64,000 bases of DNA from Azorhizobium oxalatiphilum. GTDB lineage: Bacteria > Pseudomonadota > Alphaproteobacteria > Rhizobiales > Xanthobacteraceae. Positions 40,281-47,950 of the stretch are shown piece after piece. The first letter of the stretch is position 1; every line of letters begins with the position of its first letter. The notes under the pieces are model-generated. The model made no database searches. It was given only the letters and a program-made list of their open reading frames with translations, and had not been told where the DNA came from. The position numbers were made by a program, and so were the translations under genes. Location: assembly GCF_014635325.1 (NCBI RefSeq), contig NZ_BMCT01000004.1, positions 248,001 through 312,000 of the forward strand. Reading direction: 5' to 3'.

Positions 40281-40319
40281 GCGCGGCGGGCCTTCCAGCC
40301 CGGCCGCGCTTTTCGTTTT
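40281..40319 (+). terminator. Intrinsic terminator of the glutathione transferase gene
   Basis: GCGCGGCGGGC (40281-40291) pairs with GCCCGGCCGCGC (40298-40309) with one bulged base, followed by TTTTCGTTTT (40310-40319). It ends the transferase transcript just before the next gene. Confidence 0.8.
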
Positions 40320-40335
40320 GAGGATGGAAGCCCCC

Positions 40336-42324
40336 ATGACTGCCGGCATGTCTCCCGATCCGCGCGCCCTGCTGGGGCAGGCTTCCGCTTTGCATCGCGC
40401 CGGCAAGCTCGACGAGGCCCTCGCGGCCTATCAGACCGCCGCGCGCCTTGCCCCGCGCTTCCTTGATGCCCAGCGCATGCTGGCGTTCGCCTTGCTGCAG
40501 GCGGGGCGCCCGAAGGAGTCGGCACGGGCCGCCCAGAAGGCGCGCGATCTCGCCCCGCGTGATCCCAATGGCCACGTGCTCGTGGGAGCCGGGCTGCTGC
40601 TGGCGGGCGAGCCGGCCAAGGCGCTCCCGGCGTTCGAGGAGGCTGCCCGGCTTGCCCCCGGCCTGCTGGAAGCCCAGTTCCAGGCCGGCAACGCACTCGC
40701 TGCCCTTGGGCGTCATGCGGCGGCGGTGGAGCGCTTCAGCCGAGCGCTGGAAATCGACCCGCGGGCGCCGGAACCGCGGATGAACCGCGCCACCGCTTAC
40801 GCCCGACTGGGCCGCGACACGGAAGCGCTCGCCGACTGCGAAATGCTGGTGGCGATGCAGCCCTGGGAGCCCCTGCATCTGGTCAGCAAGGCCGGCACCC
40901 TGCTGGGGCTTGGAGACATGGCGGGCGCGCTGGCAGCGGCCGAGGCGGCGCTTGCCATCGCTCCGGACCAGGCCGATGCCCTGCATGTGGCCGGGCAGGC
41001 CAAGGCGGCGCTGGACGACCAGACGGCTGCAATCTCCTATCTCGGGCGGGCTGCGGCGCTGAAGGGCGCGGAGAGGCCCGAATGGAGGGCCCGCTTCGCC
41101 CGCGTCCTGCGCGTGAACGAGCAGTTCGAGGCCGCCCTGGAGCAATGCGACCTGGCCGTTGCCCAGGCGCCGCGTCTGGTGGAGGCCCTGGTGGAGCGCG
41201 CGGAGATTCTGCGCGCCATGGATCGGCCAAAGGATGCGCTGGTCGATGCCGACCGGGCGCTCGCGCTGCAGCCGGATGCCACTTTCGCCCATCTTGCGCG
41301 CGCCGGTGTGCTGAGCGACCTCGGGCGGGCGCGGGATGCGCGCACCGCCGTGGACCGCGCGGTGCGGGCGGCGCCCGTGGAGCCGCGCGTTCTGTTCGTG
41401 AAGGCGCTCGCCGACCTCGCCATTGGGGACTGGGCTGCCGGCTGGGCCAATTACGAACAGCGCGAACAGATTCTGCCCCCGCCCTTCACCCCGCCGTCCC
41501 TGACGCGCTGGGACGGCCGGTCCGCCGTGACCGATCTGATCGTCCTTGGCGAGCAGGGCATCGGCGACGTCCTGCAATTCGGCCGCCTCCTGCCGCTGCT
41601 GGCGGATCGCGGCCTTCCCGTGCGGCTGCATGTGAAGCCGGCACTGGCGCCGCTGGCGGCCCTGTTCGACCCGCGCATTCCGGTCATCACGCAGATGCCG
41701 GCGGATGCGCCGGGCACCTTCTGGCTGCCGCTGGCGAGCGTGCCCGGCCTGTTTGCGCCGAACCCCGCCATGTGGCCGCAGGTGCCCTATCTTACGGCAC
41801 CGGCGGATCGGGTGGCGAAGTGGTCCACCTTGCATGACCGCCCCGGCCTGCGGATCGGCATCAACTGGCAGGGCAATCCGTCCCGGCTTCTCGACATCGG
41901 CCGCTCGGCCCCGCTTTCGGCATTTGCGCCGCTGGCGGAAATTCCCGGCGTCACGCTTGTCTCGCTTCAGCATGGTCCGGCAGGTGCGCAGATCGGGACT
42001 GTGCCCTTTGGCGAACGGATCGTCTTTTTCGGTGATGATCTCGATGCCGACGGCATTTTCCTTGATCGCGCTGGGGTGATGGCCAATCTGGACCTCGTTA
42101 TCTCCACCGACACCTCGGCGGCGCATCTTGCCGGCGCGCTGGGGCGGCCCGGCATCGTCGCCCTGCGGGCGGCTCCCGACTGGCGCTGGGGAGATGAGGG
42201 GGAGGAGAGCCTCTATTATCCGACGCTGCGCCTGTTCCGTCAGACGCGGGCAGGGGACTGGGACGAGCTGTTCACCCGCATCGCCGCCGAAGTGCGCCGC
42301 CGGGTGGAGATCGCCAGCCAGTGA
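40336..42324 (+). CDS. TPR repeat protein with C-terminal glycosyltransferase-like domain
   Basis: 662 residues from ATG 40336, where GGAAG fits as a ribosome site; upstream TTG 40318 and ATG 40324 are alternatives. Residues about 1-360 hold about ten tetratricopeptide repeats with the A-x-A-L-E-L-D-P pattern (e.g. AVERFSRALEIDPRAPEPRM). Residues about 380-660 resemble the family 9/GT41-like domain found after TPRs in many bacteria, with GEQGIGDVLQFGRLLPLL, LRIGINWQGNP and DLVISTDTSAAHLAGALG. Its acceptor and sugar are unknown. Confidence 0.85.
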   Translation: MTAGMSPDPRALLGQASALHRAGKLDEALAAYQTAARLAPRFLDAQRMLAFALLQAGRPKESARAAQKARDLAPRDPNGHVLVGAGLLLAGEPAKALPAFEEAARLAPGLLEAQFQAGNALAALGRHAAAVERFSRALEIDPRAPEPRMNRATAYARLGRDTEALADCEMLVAMQPWEPLHLVSKAGTLLGLGDMAGALAAAEAALAIAPDQADALHVAGQAKAALDDQTAAISYLGRAAALKGAERPEWRARFARVLRVNEQFEAALEQCDLAVAQAPRLVEALVERAEILRAMDRPKDALVDADRALALQPDATFAHLARAGVLSDLGRARDARTAVDRAVRAAPVEPRVLFVKALADLAIGDWAAGWANYEQREQILPPPFTPPSLTRWDGRSAVTDLIVLGEQGIGDVLQFGRLLPLLADRGLPVRLHVKPALAPLAALFDPRIPVITQMPADAPGTFWLPLASVPGLFAPNPAMWPQVPYLTAPADRVAKWSTLHDRPGLRIGINWQGNPSRLLDIGRSAPLSAFAPLAEIPGVTLVSLQHGPAGAQIGTVPFGERIVFFGDDLDADGIFLDRAGVMANLDLVISTDTSAAHLAGALGRPGIVALRAAPDWRWGDEGEESLYYPTLRLFRQTRAGDWDELFTRIAAEVRRRVEIASQ

Positions 42325-42785
42325 TCCTTGTCGCGGCGGGGTGAGGGCGGCGGCTTTCGCAGAGAGGCGGCACGGTTTGCAGCCCGACGCCGGGAACGGC
42401 AGGCAAACCGCAGCTGTGGCGAGTATATAGCTGTTGCGCAAAGCGCTGGGGCGCTTTGTTGCTGCTGAACCGGTGGCCGAAAATTCCGCAGGTGCCGGAT
42501 CAATGGATCGGCCGCGCTCCTGTGGAAGGGGCGAATCTTCTGGTGGATGTCGGCATCCACTTGGGAGCTGCTGCGGCGCTGCGCAGATGAGCGATCCGCC
42601 TCCTCGCCGAGCTGCAAACTGGTGCCTACAGCTATCGTGCCGCCGCTAGCCGTCCTGTTTCGACATGTGCTGCGCAGCCTTGGCTATCTGTCCCAACCTG
42701 CGGGACAGATTGTTGGATGCCAACGTCAAGCAAAATCCAGGAACCACAAGGATTCCCTGCGTCTCAACAGCTCTGGAAAGGTAGG
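42325..42785. other. Intergenic region between the TPR gene and the tRNA-Ser gene
   Basis: About 460 bp. Open frames here are short, out of step with codon use of the neighbours and lack ribosome sites, so none is called. The half next to the tRNA is somewhat lower in GC. I see no direct repeat of the tRNA end, integrase gene or IS end. Confidence 0.5.
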
Positions 42786-42877
42786 TGGCGGAGACGGAGG
42801 GATTCGAACCCTCGAGACCCTTTTAGGGGTCTGCTCATTTAGCAAACGAGTGCCTTCAGCCTCTCGGCCACGTCTCC
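42786..42877 (-). tRNA. tRNA-Ser (anticodon GCT)
   Basis: On the minus strand the acceptor stem GGAGACG (5' end at 42877) pairs with CGTCTCC, followed by discriminator G and an encoded CCA (42786-42788). The anticodon arm is CTCGT-TTGCTAA-ATGAG, with anticodon GCT read from the loop, which decodes AGC and AGU serine codons. The T arm GAGGG-TTCGAAT-CCCTC is intact and a long variable arm of serine type (GACCCCTAAAAGGGTC) is present. Confidence 0.96.
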
Positions 42878-42975
42878 ACGCGGTCTCTCTATGCCCAACC
42901 CGAGCCGGCTTGGCAAGCCACGCCGGCACAGCAATCGGTTGACAAATCATCCCGCCGGAACTGCACACTGCCCCC

Positions 42976-43010
42976 GCTGTCGGAAATCGCGCCTCGCGAT
43001 CGGCGACAGC
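42976..43010 (-). terminator. Double-stem hairpin downstream of the aldoxime dehydratase gene
   Basis: GCTGTCG (42976-42982) pairs with CGACAGC (43004-43010), and inside it ATCGCG (42986-42991) pairs with CGCGAT (42995-43000) around a CCT loop. It starts 21 bp after the gene stop on the minus strand. There is no clear T run, so it may act as a weak terminator or 3' stabiliser. It also contains the TGTCG/CGACA half-sites found in the divergent promoter region. Confidence 0.5.
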
Positions 43011-43031
43011 TATGCCTGACGCCGGCCGGGC

Positions 43032-44078
43032 CTACGCTTCTGCGAAATAGGGCAGCAGGCCCGTGCCGCAATGGCAGTTCACATACTCGCCGGTGAGGCC
43101 GGGGAGCAGCGCGAACACCTCGTGCCAGGTGACGACCTCGCGTTTCTCTTTGTGCAGGCGGTTCATCGCGATGGCGTGGCGGTAGATGTCCAGGTGGGTC
43201 TCGTGGCTGCGGGCCCACGCCTCCAGCTGCGACAGGTCCAGCACATGAGCCAGCACGGACGTTTCGGCGCGGGGCGAACCATCCTCGTTGAGGTTGGTCA
43301 TGATTCGCAGGGACAGGGTGCCGGTCTCCTGCGGGTGCTCCACCAGATGCTGCATGCCGCGCATCAGCTTGGGCTGGAGATTGTCGTGATAGTCGGCAAG
43401 CTGCTCTGCGCCCGCGCCCTCCCAGTACTGGCCGGAGCGGATGGCGATCATGTTCAGCGGGGTTGAGGTCCGCAGCCGGCGGCCGGCGGACTGCGGCAAG
43501 CGGCGTGGGGGCAGGGTGGTGCCCAGTGGGCTTTCCAGTGCATCCACCGCCGACACTGGCATGCGGTCGCGGGCGGCGCCGAAATAACCGTTCATGGTGA
43601 TGGGCTGGCGGCTGGCCTTCGGCGTACGGGCAAGACCGATGGCATAGCCGGGCGCAGAATAGATGGTCTCGTGCCGATCGTAGGGCACGGCGATGGTCTC
43701 GCGCCAGATGCCGTGGGCCTCGGTTTCGCGGGCGGGATCGCGGAACCAGACCATGAACGGACTTGCCGCCAGCCAGCGGGCGTGGCGCGTGGGATCGAGC
43801 CAGTAGGCGACGAGGATGGCGTTGATAGCCCCGTGCTCGTCGGTGGTGCGCATGATCTCGTGCGCGTCCGGCCCATGTTCGGAAAAGCTCGCACGCAGGC
43901 GCTCGAAGAAGGCCGACTGCTCCGACCAGCCGAGATCCTGCCCCTGCAGGCCGAAATAGTCGCTGGTGAGGAAGGGGACAGGATCGTCCCAGCGCAGGGA
44001 GAAGCGCGGGGCGGCTGGCTGGTGGCCGGGCGGGCGGCGCTCGGGCAGCAGGCGGGGATAGGAGACGTGGAACACCAT
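43032..44078 (-). CDS. oxd: Heme-dependent aldoxime dehydratase
   Basis: 348 residues; known aldoxime dehydratases are about 350. It turns an aldoxime (R-CH=N-OH) into a nitrile and water. Family segments are visible: MRTTDEHGAINAILVAYWLD, MNGYFGAARDRMPVSA (Arg170/Arg172), AIRSGQYW (Ser215), the likely heme-ligand histidine in SHETHLDIY (His295), the likely catalytic histidine in VTWHEVFALL (His319), and the C-terminal NCHCGTGLLPYF. Assignment of these residues to those of OxdRE and OxdA (Arg178, Ser219, His299, His320) is by motif, and the spacing of the last two differs by a few residues. It lies 71 bp after a Liv-type binding-protein gene and not far from a nitrilase gene, as expected for the aldoxime-nitrile pathway. 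Confidence 0.93.
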   Translation of the reverse strand: MVFHVSYPRLLPERRPPGHQPAAPRFSLRWDDPVPFLTSDYFGLQGQDLGWSEQSAFFERLRASFSEHGPDAHEIMRTTDEHGAINAILVAYWLDPTRHARWLAASPFMVWFRDPARETEAHGIWRETIAVPYDRHETIYSAPGYAIGLARTPKASRQPITMNGYFGAARDRMPVSAVDALESPLGTTLPPRRLPQSAGRRLRTSTPLNMIAIRSGQYWEGAGAEQLADYHDNLQPKLMRGMQHLVEHPQETGTLSLRIMTNLNEDGSPRAETSVLAHVLDLSQLEAWARSHETHLDIYRHAIAMNRLHKEKREVVTWHEVFALLPGLTGEYVNCHCGTGLLPYFAEA

Positions 44079-44099
44079 GGATCACCCCGGGGCAGGGCA

Positions 44100-44121
44100 G
44101 GCCCCGGCTGGTGCCGGAGCC
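44100..44121 (-). terminator. Stem-loop between binding-protein gene and oxd
   Basis: A 9-bp stem (44100-44108 with 44113-44121, one wobble pair) with a TGGT loop lies between the stop of the binding-protein gene and the oxd start. It has no T run. Stems placed after binding-protein genes often slow decay and raise their level relative to the next gene, which fits here. Confidence 0.5.
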
Positions 44122-44149
44122 TGCATTCAGGAAAGGATAGCCGGAAGCC

Positions 44150-45358
44150 TCAGTTCAGCGGCTTGCCGGACCAGATGGCCGAGCCCTTGGCGTCCTTGTC
44201 GGGATAGACGGTGACGAGATTGTCGCCCCGCCACTGCACGAAGATGGGGTAGGCGGTGCTCGACAGGCCGTTGCCGTCGAAGGCGGTGCAGCCACCGGGA
44301 ATGCCGGCGGCAAAGCCCGTGCCGCAGATCTTCAGGGCGGCGATGGCATCGCGGATCTTCTCCGGATCGCGCGACTTGGCGGTGTCGATGGCCTTGGCCA
44401 TATGCTCCAGCGCGGCGGCGTACATGATGACCTCGTGGGTCATGAACGAGCCGTACTGGTTCTTGTAGGATTCCGCGAGGCGCGGAATGAAGTCATAATT
44501 GGCCGGGGCGATGGAGAATACGCCCTCGGAATATTCGCCCAGCCCCTTGAAGAAGTCGGGGATGATGTAGCCGGCAGCTCCGCCCACGGTGGGGATTTCG
44601 AGCTTCTGCTGGCGCATCGCACGAATGATCTGCAGCGCGTCGTTGAAATAGGACACCGGGAAGACGATGTCCGCGCCGGAGGTGCGCAGCTTGTTAATGA
44701 GCGGCGCCACATCAGTGACACCCAACGGATAGGCTTCGTCGATCACCACCGGGATGCCGGCGCGCTTTGCGGCATCGCGCAGGCCCTTCGCCTGGGCCGT
44801 GCCGTAGGCGGTGTCCTCGTAGAAAATGGCCACCTTGTTGACCGGCGTGTTCGCCTTCTTGGCGAGCGCCACAGCATAGTCGAACTGCGCCTCGCCATAG
44901 GTGGTGGCCTTGGCCGAGACCTGGAAGATGTACTTGTAGCCGCGCGCAGTGATCTGGTCGGCGAAGGAATGGGTGATCATGGGCACGCCCGCCCGTTCCG
45001 TCACCTCGGACGCCGCCAGTGTGATGGAGGAGACGAAGGCGCCGAGAACGCCGGAGACCTTGTCCTGGCTGATCAAGCGCTGGGTCGCCGCCGCAGCCGT
45101 GTTGGGGCTGGGTACGTCGGCGAAGACCAGTTCGATCTTCGCGCCGCCGAGCGACTTGATGCCTCCGGTGGCATTGAACAGCGTGGTCGCTATTTCGATG
45201 CCGGCGCGGCTGTTGACGCCGAACTGGGCGTTGGGGCCGCTGAGCGGCAGGACGACGCCGATCTTCACCGGTTCCTGCGCCAGCGCCGGCGTGACGGCGG
45301 ACAGCGCCATCGCGGCGGCGCACGCCTGCAATCCGCCCCTGTGCCACATGCTGAACAT
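44150..45358 (-). CDS. Liv/Urt-type ABC transporter substrate-binding protein next to oxd
   Basis: 402 residues with a signal peptide (MFSMWHRGGLQACAAAMALS, ALA-QEP cleavage). The mature part starts VKIGVVLPLSGPNAQFGVNSRAGIEIA, the Peripl_BP_6 ligand-binding pattern. It is homologous to the second binding protein at 45813 (both share NPLSGPNAQFG-type starts, FVSSxTLAASEVTERAG, AYPLGVTDVAPLINKL). Position next to aldoxime dehydratase suggests an aldoxime, nitrile or amide-like ligand; this is not shown. AGAGGGA lies about 12 nt ahead of the ATG. Confidence 0.92.
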   Translation of the reverse strand: MFSMWHRGGLQACAAAMALSAVTPALAQEPVKIGVVLPLSGPNAQFGVNSRAGIEIATTLFNATGGIKSLGGAKIELVFADVPSPNTAAAATQRLISQDKVSGVLGAFVSSITLAASEVTERAGVPMITHSFADQITARGYKYIFQVSAKATTYGEAQFDYAVALAKKANTPVNKVAIFYEDTAYGTAQAKGLRDAAKRAGIPVVIDEAYPLGVTDVAPLINKLRTSGADIVFPVSYFNDALQIIRAMRQQKLEIPTVGGAAGYIIPDFFKGLGEYSEGVFSIAPANYDFIPRLAESYKNQYGSFMTHEVIMYAAALEHMAKAIDTAKSRDPEKIRDAIAALKICGTGFAAGIPGGCTAFDGNGLSSTAYPIFVQWRGDNLVTVYPDKDAKGSAIWSGKPLN

Positions 45359-45414
45359 GGTGGTTTTCCCTCTTTTTCTGGAAGGCCTTCAGCATGGGAG
45401 TGTGTTGGCGAGAC

Positions 45415-45432
45415 TGTCAATAAGTGCCGACG
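45415..45432. promoter_or_regulatory. Element copy 1, TGTCA-N8-CGACG
   Basis: Matches the TGTCG-N8-CGACA pattern with one change in each half-site, with the same 8-base spacer (ATAAGTGC). It lies 57 bp upstream of the binding-protein start at 45358. Confidence 0.45.
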
Positions 45433-45468
45433 CGATGAATCGAAAAATAATCATAATAAGGCATGAGT

Positions 45469-45483
45469 CGTTATCTGATAACG
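45469..45483. promoter_or_regulatory. Inverted repeat CGTTAT-CTG-ATAACG
   Basis: Perfect 6-bp arms with a 3-base centre, between copies 1 and 2. It is unlike the TGTCG element and may bind a second regulator. Confidence 0.4.
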
Positions 45484-45503
45484 CATCGTCCGAGCGCGTT
45501 AAG

Positions 45504-45521
45504 TGTCGAAAATCGCCGACA
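45504..45521. promoter_or_regulatory. Element copy 2, exact TGTCG-N8-CGACA
   Basis: Exact match in both half-sites (45504-45508 and 45517-45521); spacer AAAATCGC. Confidence 0.65.
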
Positions 45522-45578
45522 TATTGGATCCGCGTTAGTGCTGCCATCCTATGCGGCGGAATGCTGAGAATCGGCATG

Positions 45579-45596
45579 TGTCGCTTGTTTTCGACA
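45579..45596. promoter_or_regulatory. Element copy 3, exact TGTCG-N8-CGACA
   Basis: Exact match in both half-sites (45579-45583 and 45592-45596); spacer CTTGTTTT, unlike that of copy 2, so the half-sites and not the spacer are conserved. Confidence 0.65.
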
Positions 45597-45727
45597 TTGA
45601 AATTGCGGGCGTGCGATGCGGTATATGAACAATTTTGCGCCAGAAAAAATATAAGTAAAACAATGATATAATTGCTTCTTAGGCACATTGTGCGTTGCGC
45701 GCTTAAAAAATGGAATTGGGTAAGTGT

Positions 45728-45745
45728 TGACGAAAAATTCCGACA
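45728..45745. promoter_or_regulatory. Element copy 4, TGACG-N8-CGACA
   Basis: One mismatch in the first half-site, exact second half-site, same 8-base spacing. It lies 67 bp upstream of the ATG at 45813, a fitting operator or activator position for the plus-strand operon. Confidence 0.5.
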
Positions 45746-45812
45746 GGAGGTAGCGTGTCCCTCCATCGAGCCGGGTCGCAGAACGGGCCGAGGCCATCAG
45801 AGGGACAGCATC

Positions 45813-47033
45813 ATGACTGTGATTTCCGCCAACCGGCGCCGCGCGCTGGCCGTGCTGCTGGGCGCGACCGTCCTTGCAACCGGCATCGGTGCCGGTGGGG
45901 CGCGTGCCGCCGATGAAGTGGTGGTCGGCGTGGTCCAGCCGCTCAGCGGCCCCAATGCGCAGTTCGGCATCGGCTCGCTGCGGGGCACGGAGCTGGCCGC
46001 CGACATGATCAATGCCGCCGGGGGCATCAAGTCGCTGGGTGGAGCCAAGATCAAGTTGGTGGTGGCTGATGTGCCCACCCCCAATACGGCGGCCGCCACC
46101 ACCCAGCGCCTGATCTCGCAGAACGGCGTCAGTGCCGTGGTCGGCGCCTTCGTGTCCTCCACCACGCTGGCGGCATCCGAAGTCACCGAGCGCGCGGGCA
46201 TACCGCTGGTCACCTTCGCCTTCGCCGACCAGATCACCGGTCGCGGCTACAAGTACGCCTTCCAGGTGTCGCCCAAGGGCACGGTGTTCGGCGCCGCGCA
46301 GTTCGATTACGCCATGGCCATCGCCAAGGCGGCGGGCGAGAAGATCGACAAGGTGGCCATCCTCTATGAGGACACCGCCTATGGCACGGCGCAGGCGCAG
46401 GGCCTGCGCGACGCTGCCAAGAAGGCTGGCGTGCAGGTGGTGATGGACGAGGCCTATCCGCTCGGCATCACCGACGTGGCCCCCCTCGTCAACAAGCTGA
46501 AGGCCTCCGGCGCGCAGATGGCGTTCCCGGTTTCCTATCTCAACGACGGTCTGCTGATCATCCGCTCGCTGCGCCAGCAGCAGATCGACATGCCGGTGAT
46601 CGGCGGCGCCGCCGGCTACATCATCCCCGACTTCAAGAAAGGCCTGGGCGACTATGCCGAGGGCGTCATCTCGGTGGCTGCCGCCGGTGGCGACCTGATC
46701 CCGGATCTGGCCGCCAAATACAAGGAGAAGTACGGCACCTTCATCACCCACGAGGCGCTGATCCATGCGGCGGCGCTCGACGCGGTGGCCAAGGCCATGG
46801 AGAAGGCCAAGTCCTCCGATCCGGAAAAGGTGCGCGATGCGCTGGCGACGCTGGACGACTGCACCGGCCTTGCCCAGGGCGTGCCCGGCGGCTGCGTGAA
46901 GTTCGACGCGACCGGCCTCAACACCTCGGCCTTCCCGATCATGGTGCAGTGGCGCGGAGATGAGCTGGTCACCGTCTATCCCGAGAAGGCAGCCAAGTCG
47001 AAGCCGATGTGGCACGGCAAGCCGATCCCCTGA
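45813..47033 (+). CDS. Liv/Urt-type ABC transporter substrate-binding protein of the nitrilase operon
   Basis: 406 residues with a signal peptide (RRRALAVLLGATVLATGIGA, cleavage near ARAADE). The mature part starts VVVGVVQPLSGPNAQFGIGS, with FVSSTTLAASEVTERAGIP and YEDTAYGTAQAQGL typical of the Peripl_BP_6 family. Start chosen at ATG 45813 because AGAGGGA precedes it. It belongs with the permeases and ATPases downstream. Two related binding proteins for one transporter would widen its ligand range. Confidence 0.93.
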   Translation: MTVISANRRRALAVLLGATVLATGIGAGGARAADEVVVGVVQPLSGPNAQFGIGSLRGTELAADMINAAGGIKSLGGAKIKLVVADVPTPNTAAATTQRLISQNGVSAVVGAFVSSTTLAASEVTERAGIPLVTFAFADQITGRGYKYAFQVSPKGTVFGAAQFDYAMAIAKAAGEKIDKVAILYEDTAYGTAQAQGLRDAAKKAGVQVVMDEAYPLGITDVAPLVNKLKASGAQMAFPVSYLNDGLLIIRSLRQQQIDMPVIGGAAGYIIPDFKKGLGDYAEGVISVAAAGGDLIPDLAAKYKEKYGTFITHEALIHAAALDAVAKAMEKAKSSDPEKVRDALATLDDCTGLAQGVPGGCVKFDATGLNTSAFPIMVQWRGDELVTVYPEKAAKSKPMWHGKPIP

Positions 47034-47048
47034 TCAGCCTCACGGCCG

Positions 47049-47071
47049 GGCCCGCCGCATGGCGGCGGGCC
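47049..47071 (+). terminator. Stem-loop between binding-protein and permease genes
   Basis: GGCCCGCCGC (47049-47058) pairs perfectly with GCGGCGGGCC (47062-47071) around ATG. Only TTCCTCC follows. It is probably a partial terminator or 3' stabiliser that keeps the binding protein in excess over the permeases. Confidence 0.6.
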
Positions 47072-47095
47072 TTCCTCCAACAGAACGGGTGAGAC

Positions 47096-47947
47096 ATGGT
47101 TCAGGCGCTGGTGGACGGCGTTCTCCTCGGCGGGGTCTATGGCGTCATCGCCACCGGCCTGTCGCTGGTCTTCGGCGTGCTCGGCGTGGTCAATTTCGCC
47201 CATGCCGAGTTCCTCATGCTGGGCATGTATGTGGCGTGGTTCGCCTGGCGCTATCTGGGCCTTGATCCGCTGCTCGGTTCGGTGCTGTCCTTCATCATCG
47301 TGTTCGGCGTGGGCTATGTGGTCCAGCGGACGCTGATCGAGCGGGTGCTCAAGGCGCCCCCGGCGGCGCAGGTGTTCCTCACCGTCGGCCTGCTCATCGC
47401 CATCGAGAATGCGGCGCTGATGGTGTTCGGCTCCGAGTTCCGCTCGGTGAGCGTGCCCTATCAGGTTGAAGGCTATCGCCTCGCCGGCATCTTCATCTCC
47501 GCCCCCTATCTCTATGCCTTCGCGGCGGCGGTCATCCTGTCGGCGGCACTGTGGTTCTTTCTCGACCGCTCGTGGACCGGGCGCGCCATCCGTGCGGTGG
47601 CACAGGATCCCATGGCCTCCGCACTGGTGGGGGTGGATACCAAGCGCACCTATGGCCTCGCCTTCGGCCTGGGCGTGGCGCTCACTGCCTTCGGCGGCGC
47701 GGTGATCCTGCCCTACATCACGGTCAGCCCCACCATCGGCGGTCAGTTCGTGGTGCTCATGTTCACGGTGGTGGTGCTGGGCGGCCTCGGCTCGGTGGCC
47801 GGCGCTCTGGTCGGTGGCATCGTGGTCGGCGTGGTGCAGTCCATGTCGGCGCTGGTGTTCCCCATCCAACTGCAGAACCTCTGCCTGTTCGTCATCTTCA
47901 TCGCTGTCCTCGCCCTGCGTCCGCAGGGCCTCATCAAGGGCGCCTGA
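47096..47947 (+). CDS. Liv-type ABC transporter permease (LivH-like), nitrilase operon
   Basis: 283 residues with about eight transmembrane helices. The LivH signature LIATGLSLVFGVLGVVNFAHAEFLMLG and the ATPase-contact loop IRAVAQDPMASALVGVDTKRTYG are present. It forms the membrane channel with the LivM-like protein encoded next, three bases away. Confidence 0.94.
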   Translation: MVQALVDGVLLGGVYGVIATGLSLVFGVLGVVNFAHAEFLMLGMYVAWFAWRYLGLDPLLGSVLSFIIVFGVGYVVQRTLIERVLKAPPAAQVFLTVGLLIAIENAALMVFGSEFRSVSVPYQVEGYRLAGIFISAPYLYAFAAAVILSAALWFFLDRSWTGRAIRAVAQDPMASALVGVDTKRTYGLAFGLGVALTAFGGAVILPYITVSPTIGGQFVVLMFTVVVLGGLGSVAGALVGGIVVGVVQSMSALVFPIQLQNLCLFVIFIAVLALRPQGLIKGA

Positions 47948-47950
47948 GCC

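Larger units (their letters stand above)
45359..45812. promoter_or_regulatory. AT-rich divergent promoter region of the aldoxime/nitrile cassette
   Basis: 454 bp between the two binding-protein genes, clearly richer in A and T than the coding DNA around it (e.g. near 45440-45480 and 45630-45730). It holds four TGTCG-N8-CGACA-type sites (listed separately), the inverted repeat at 45469-45483, and should contain two divergent promoters. No convincing gene is present. Confidence 0.8.

Noticed and set aside
40159-42441. A 760-codon minus-strand frame opposite the TPR gene, and similar long frames opposite ctaD (5168-7273) and the chemoreceptor (33275-35359)
   Set aside because: All are shadows caused by GC-rich third codon positions of real genes; products lack recognisable motifs.
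42547-42942. A 131-codon plus-strand frame across the tRNA gene
   Set aside because: It overlaps the tRNA and shows no coding character.
42786-43010. A tRNA-associated integration site for the aldoxime cassette
   Set aside because: The 3' end of the tRNA faces away from the cassette, and no integrase or repeat of the tRNA end is seen.
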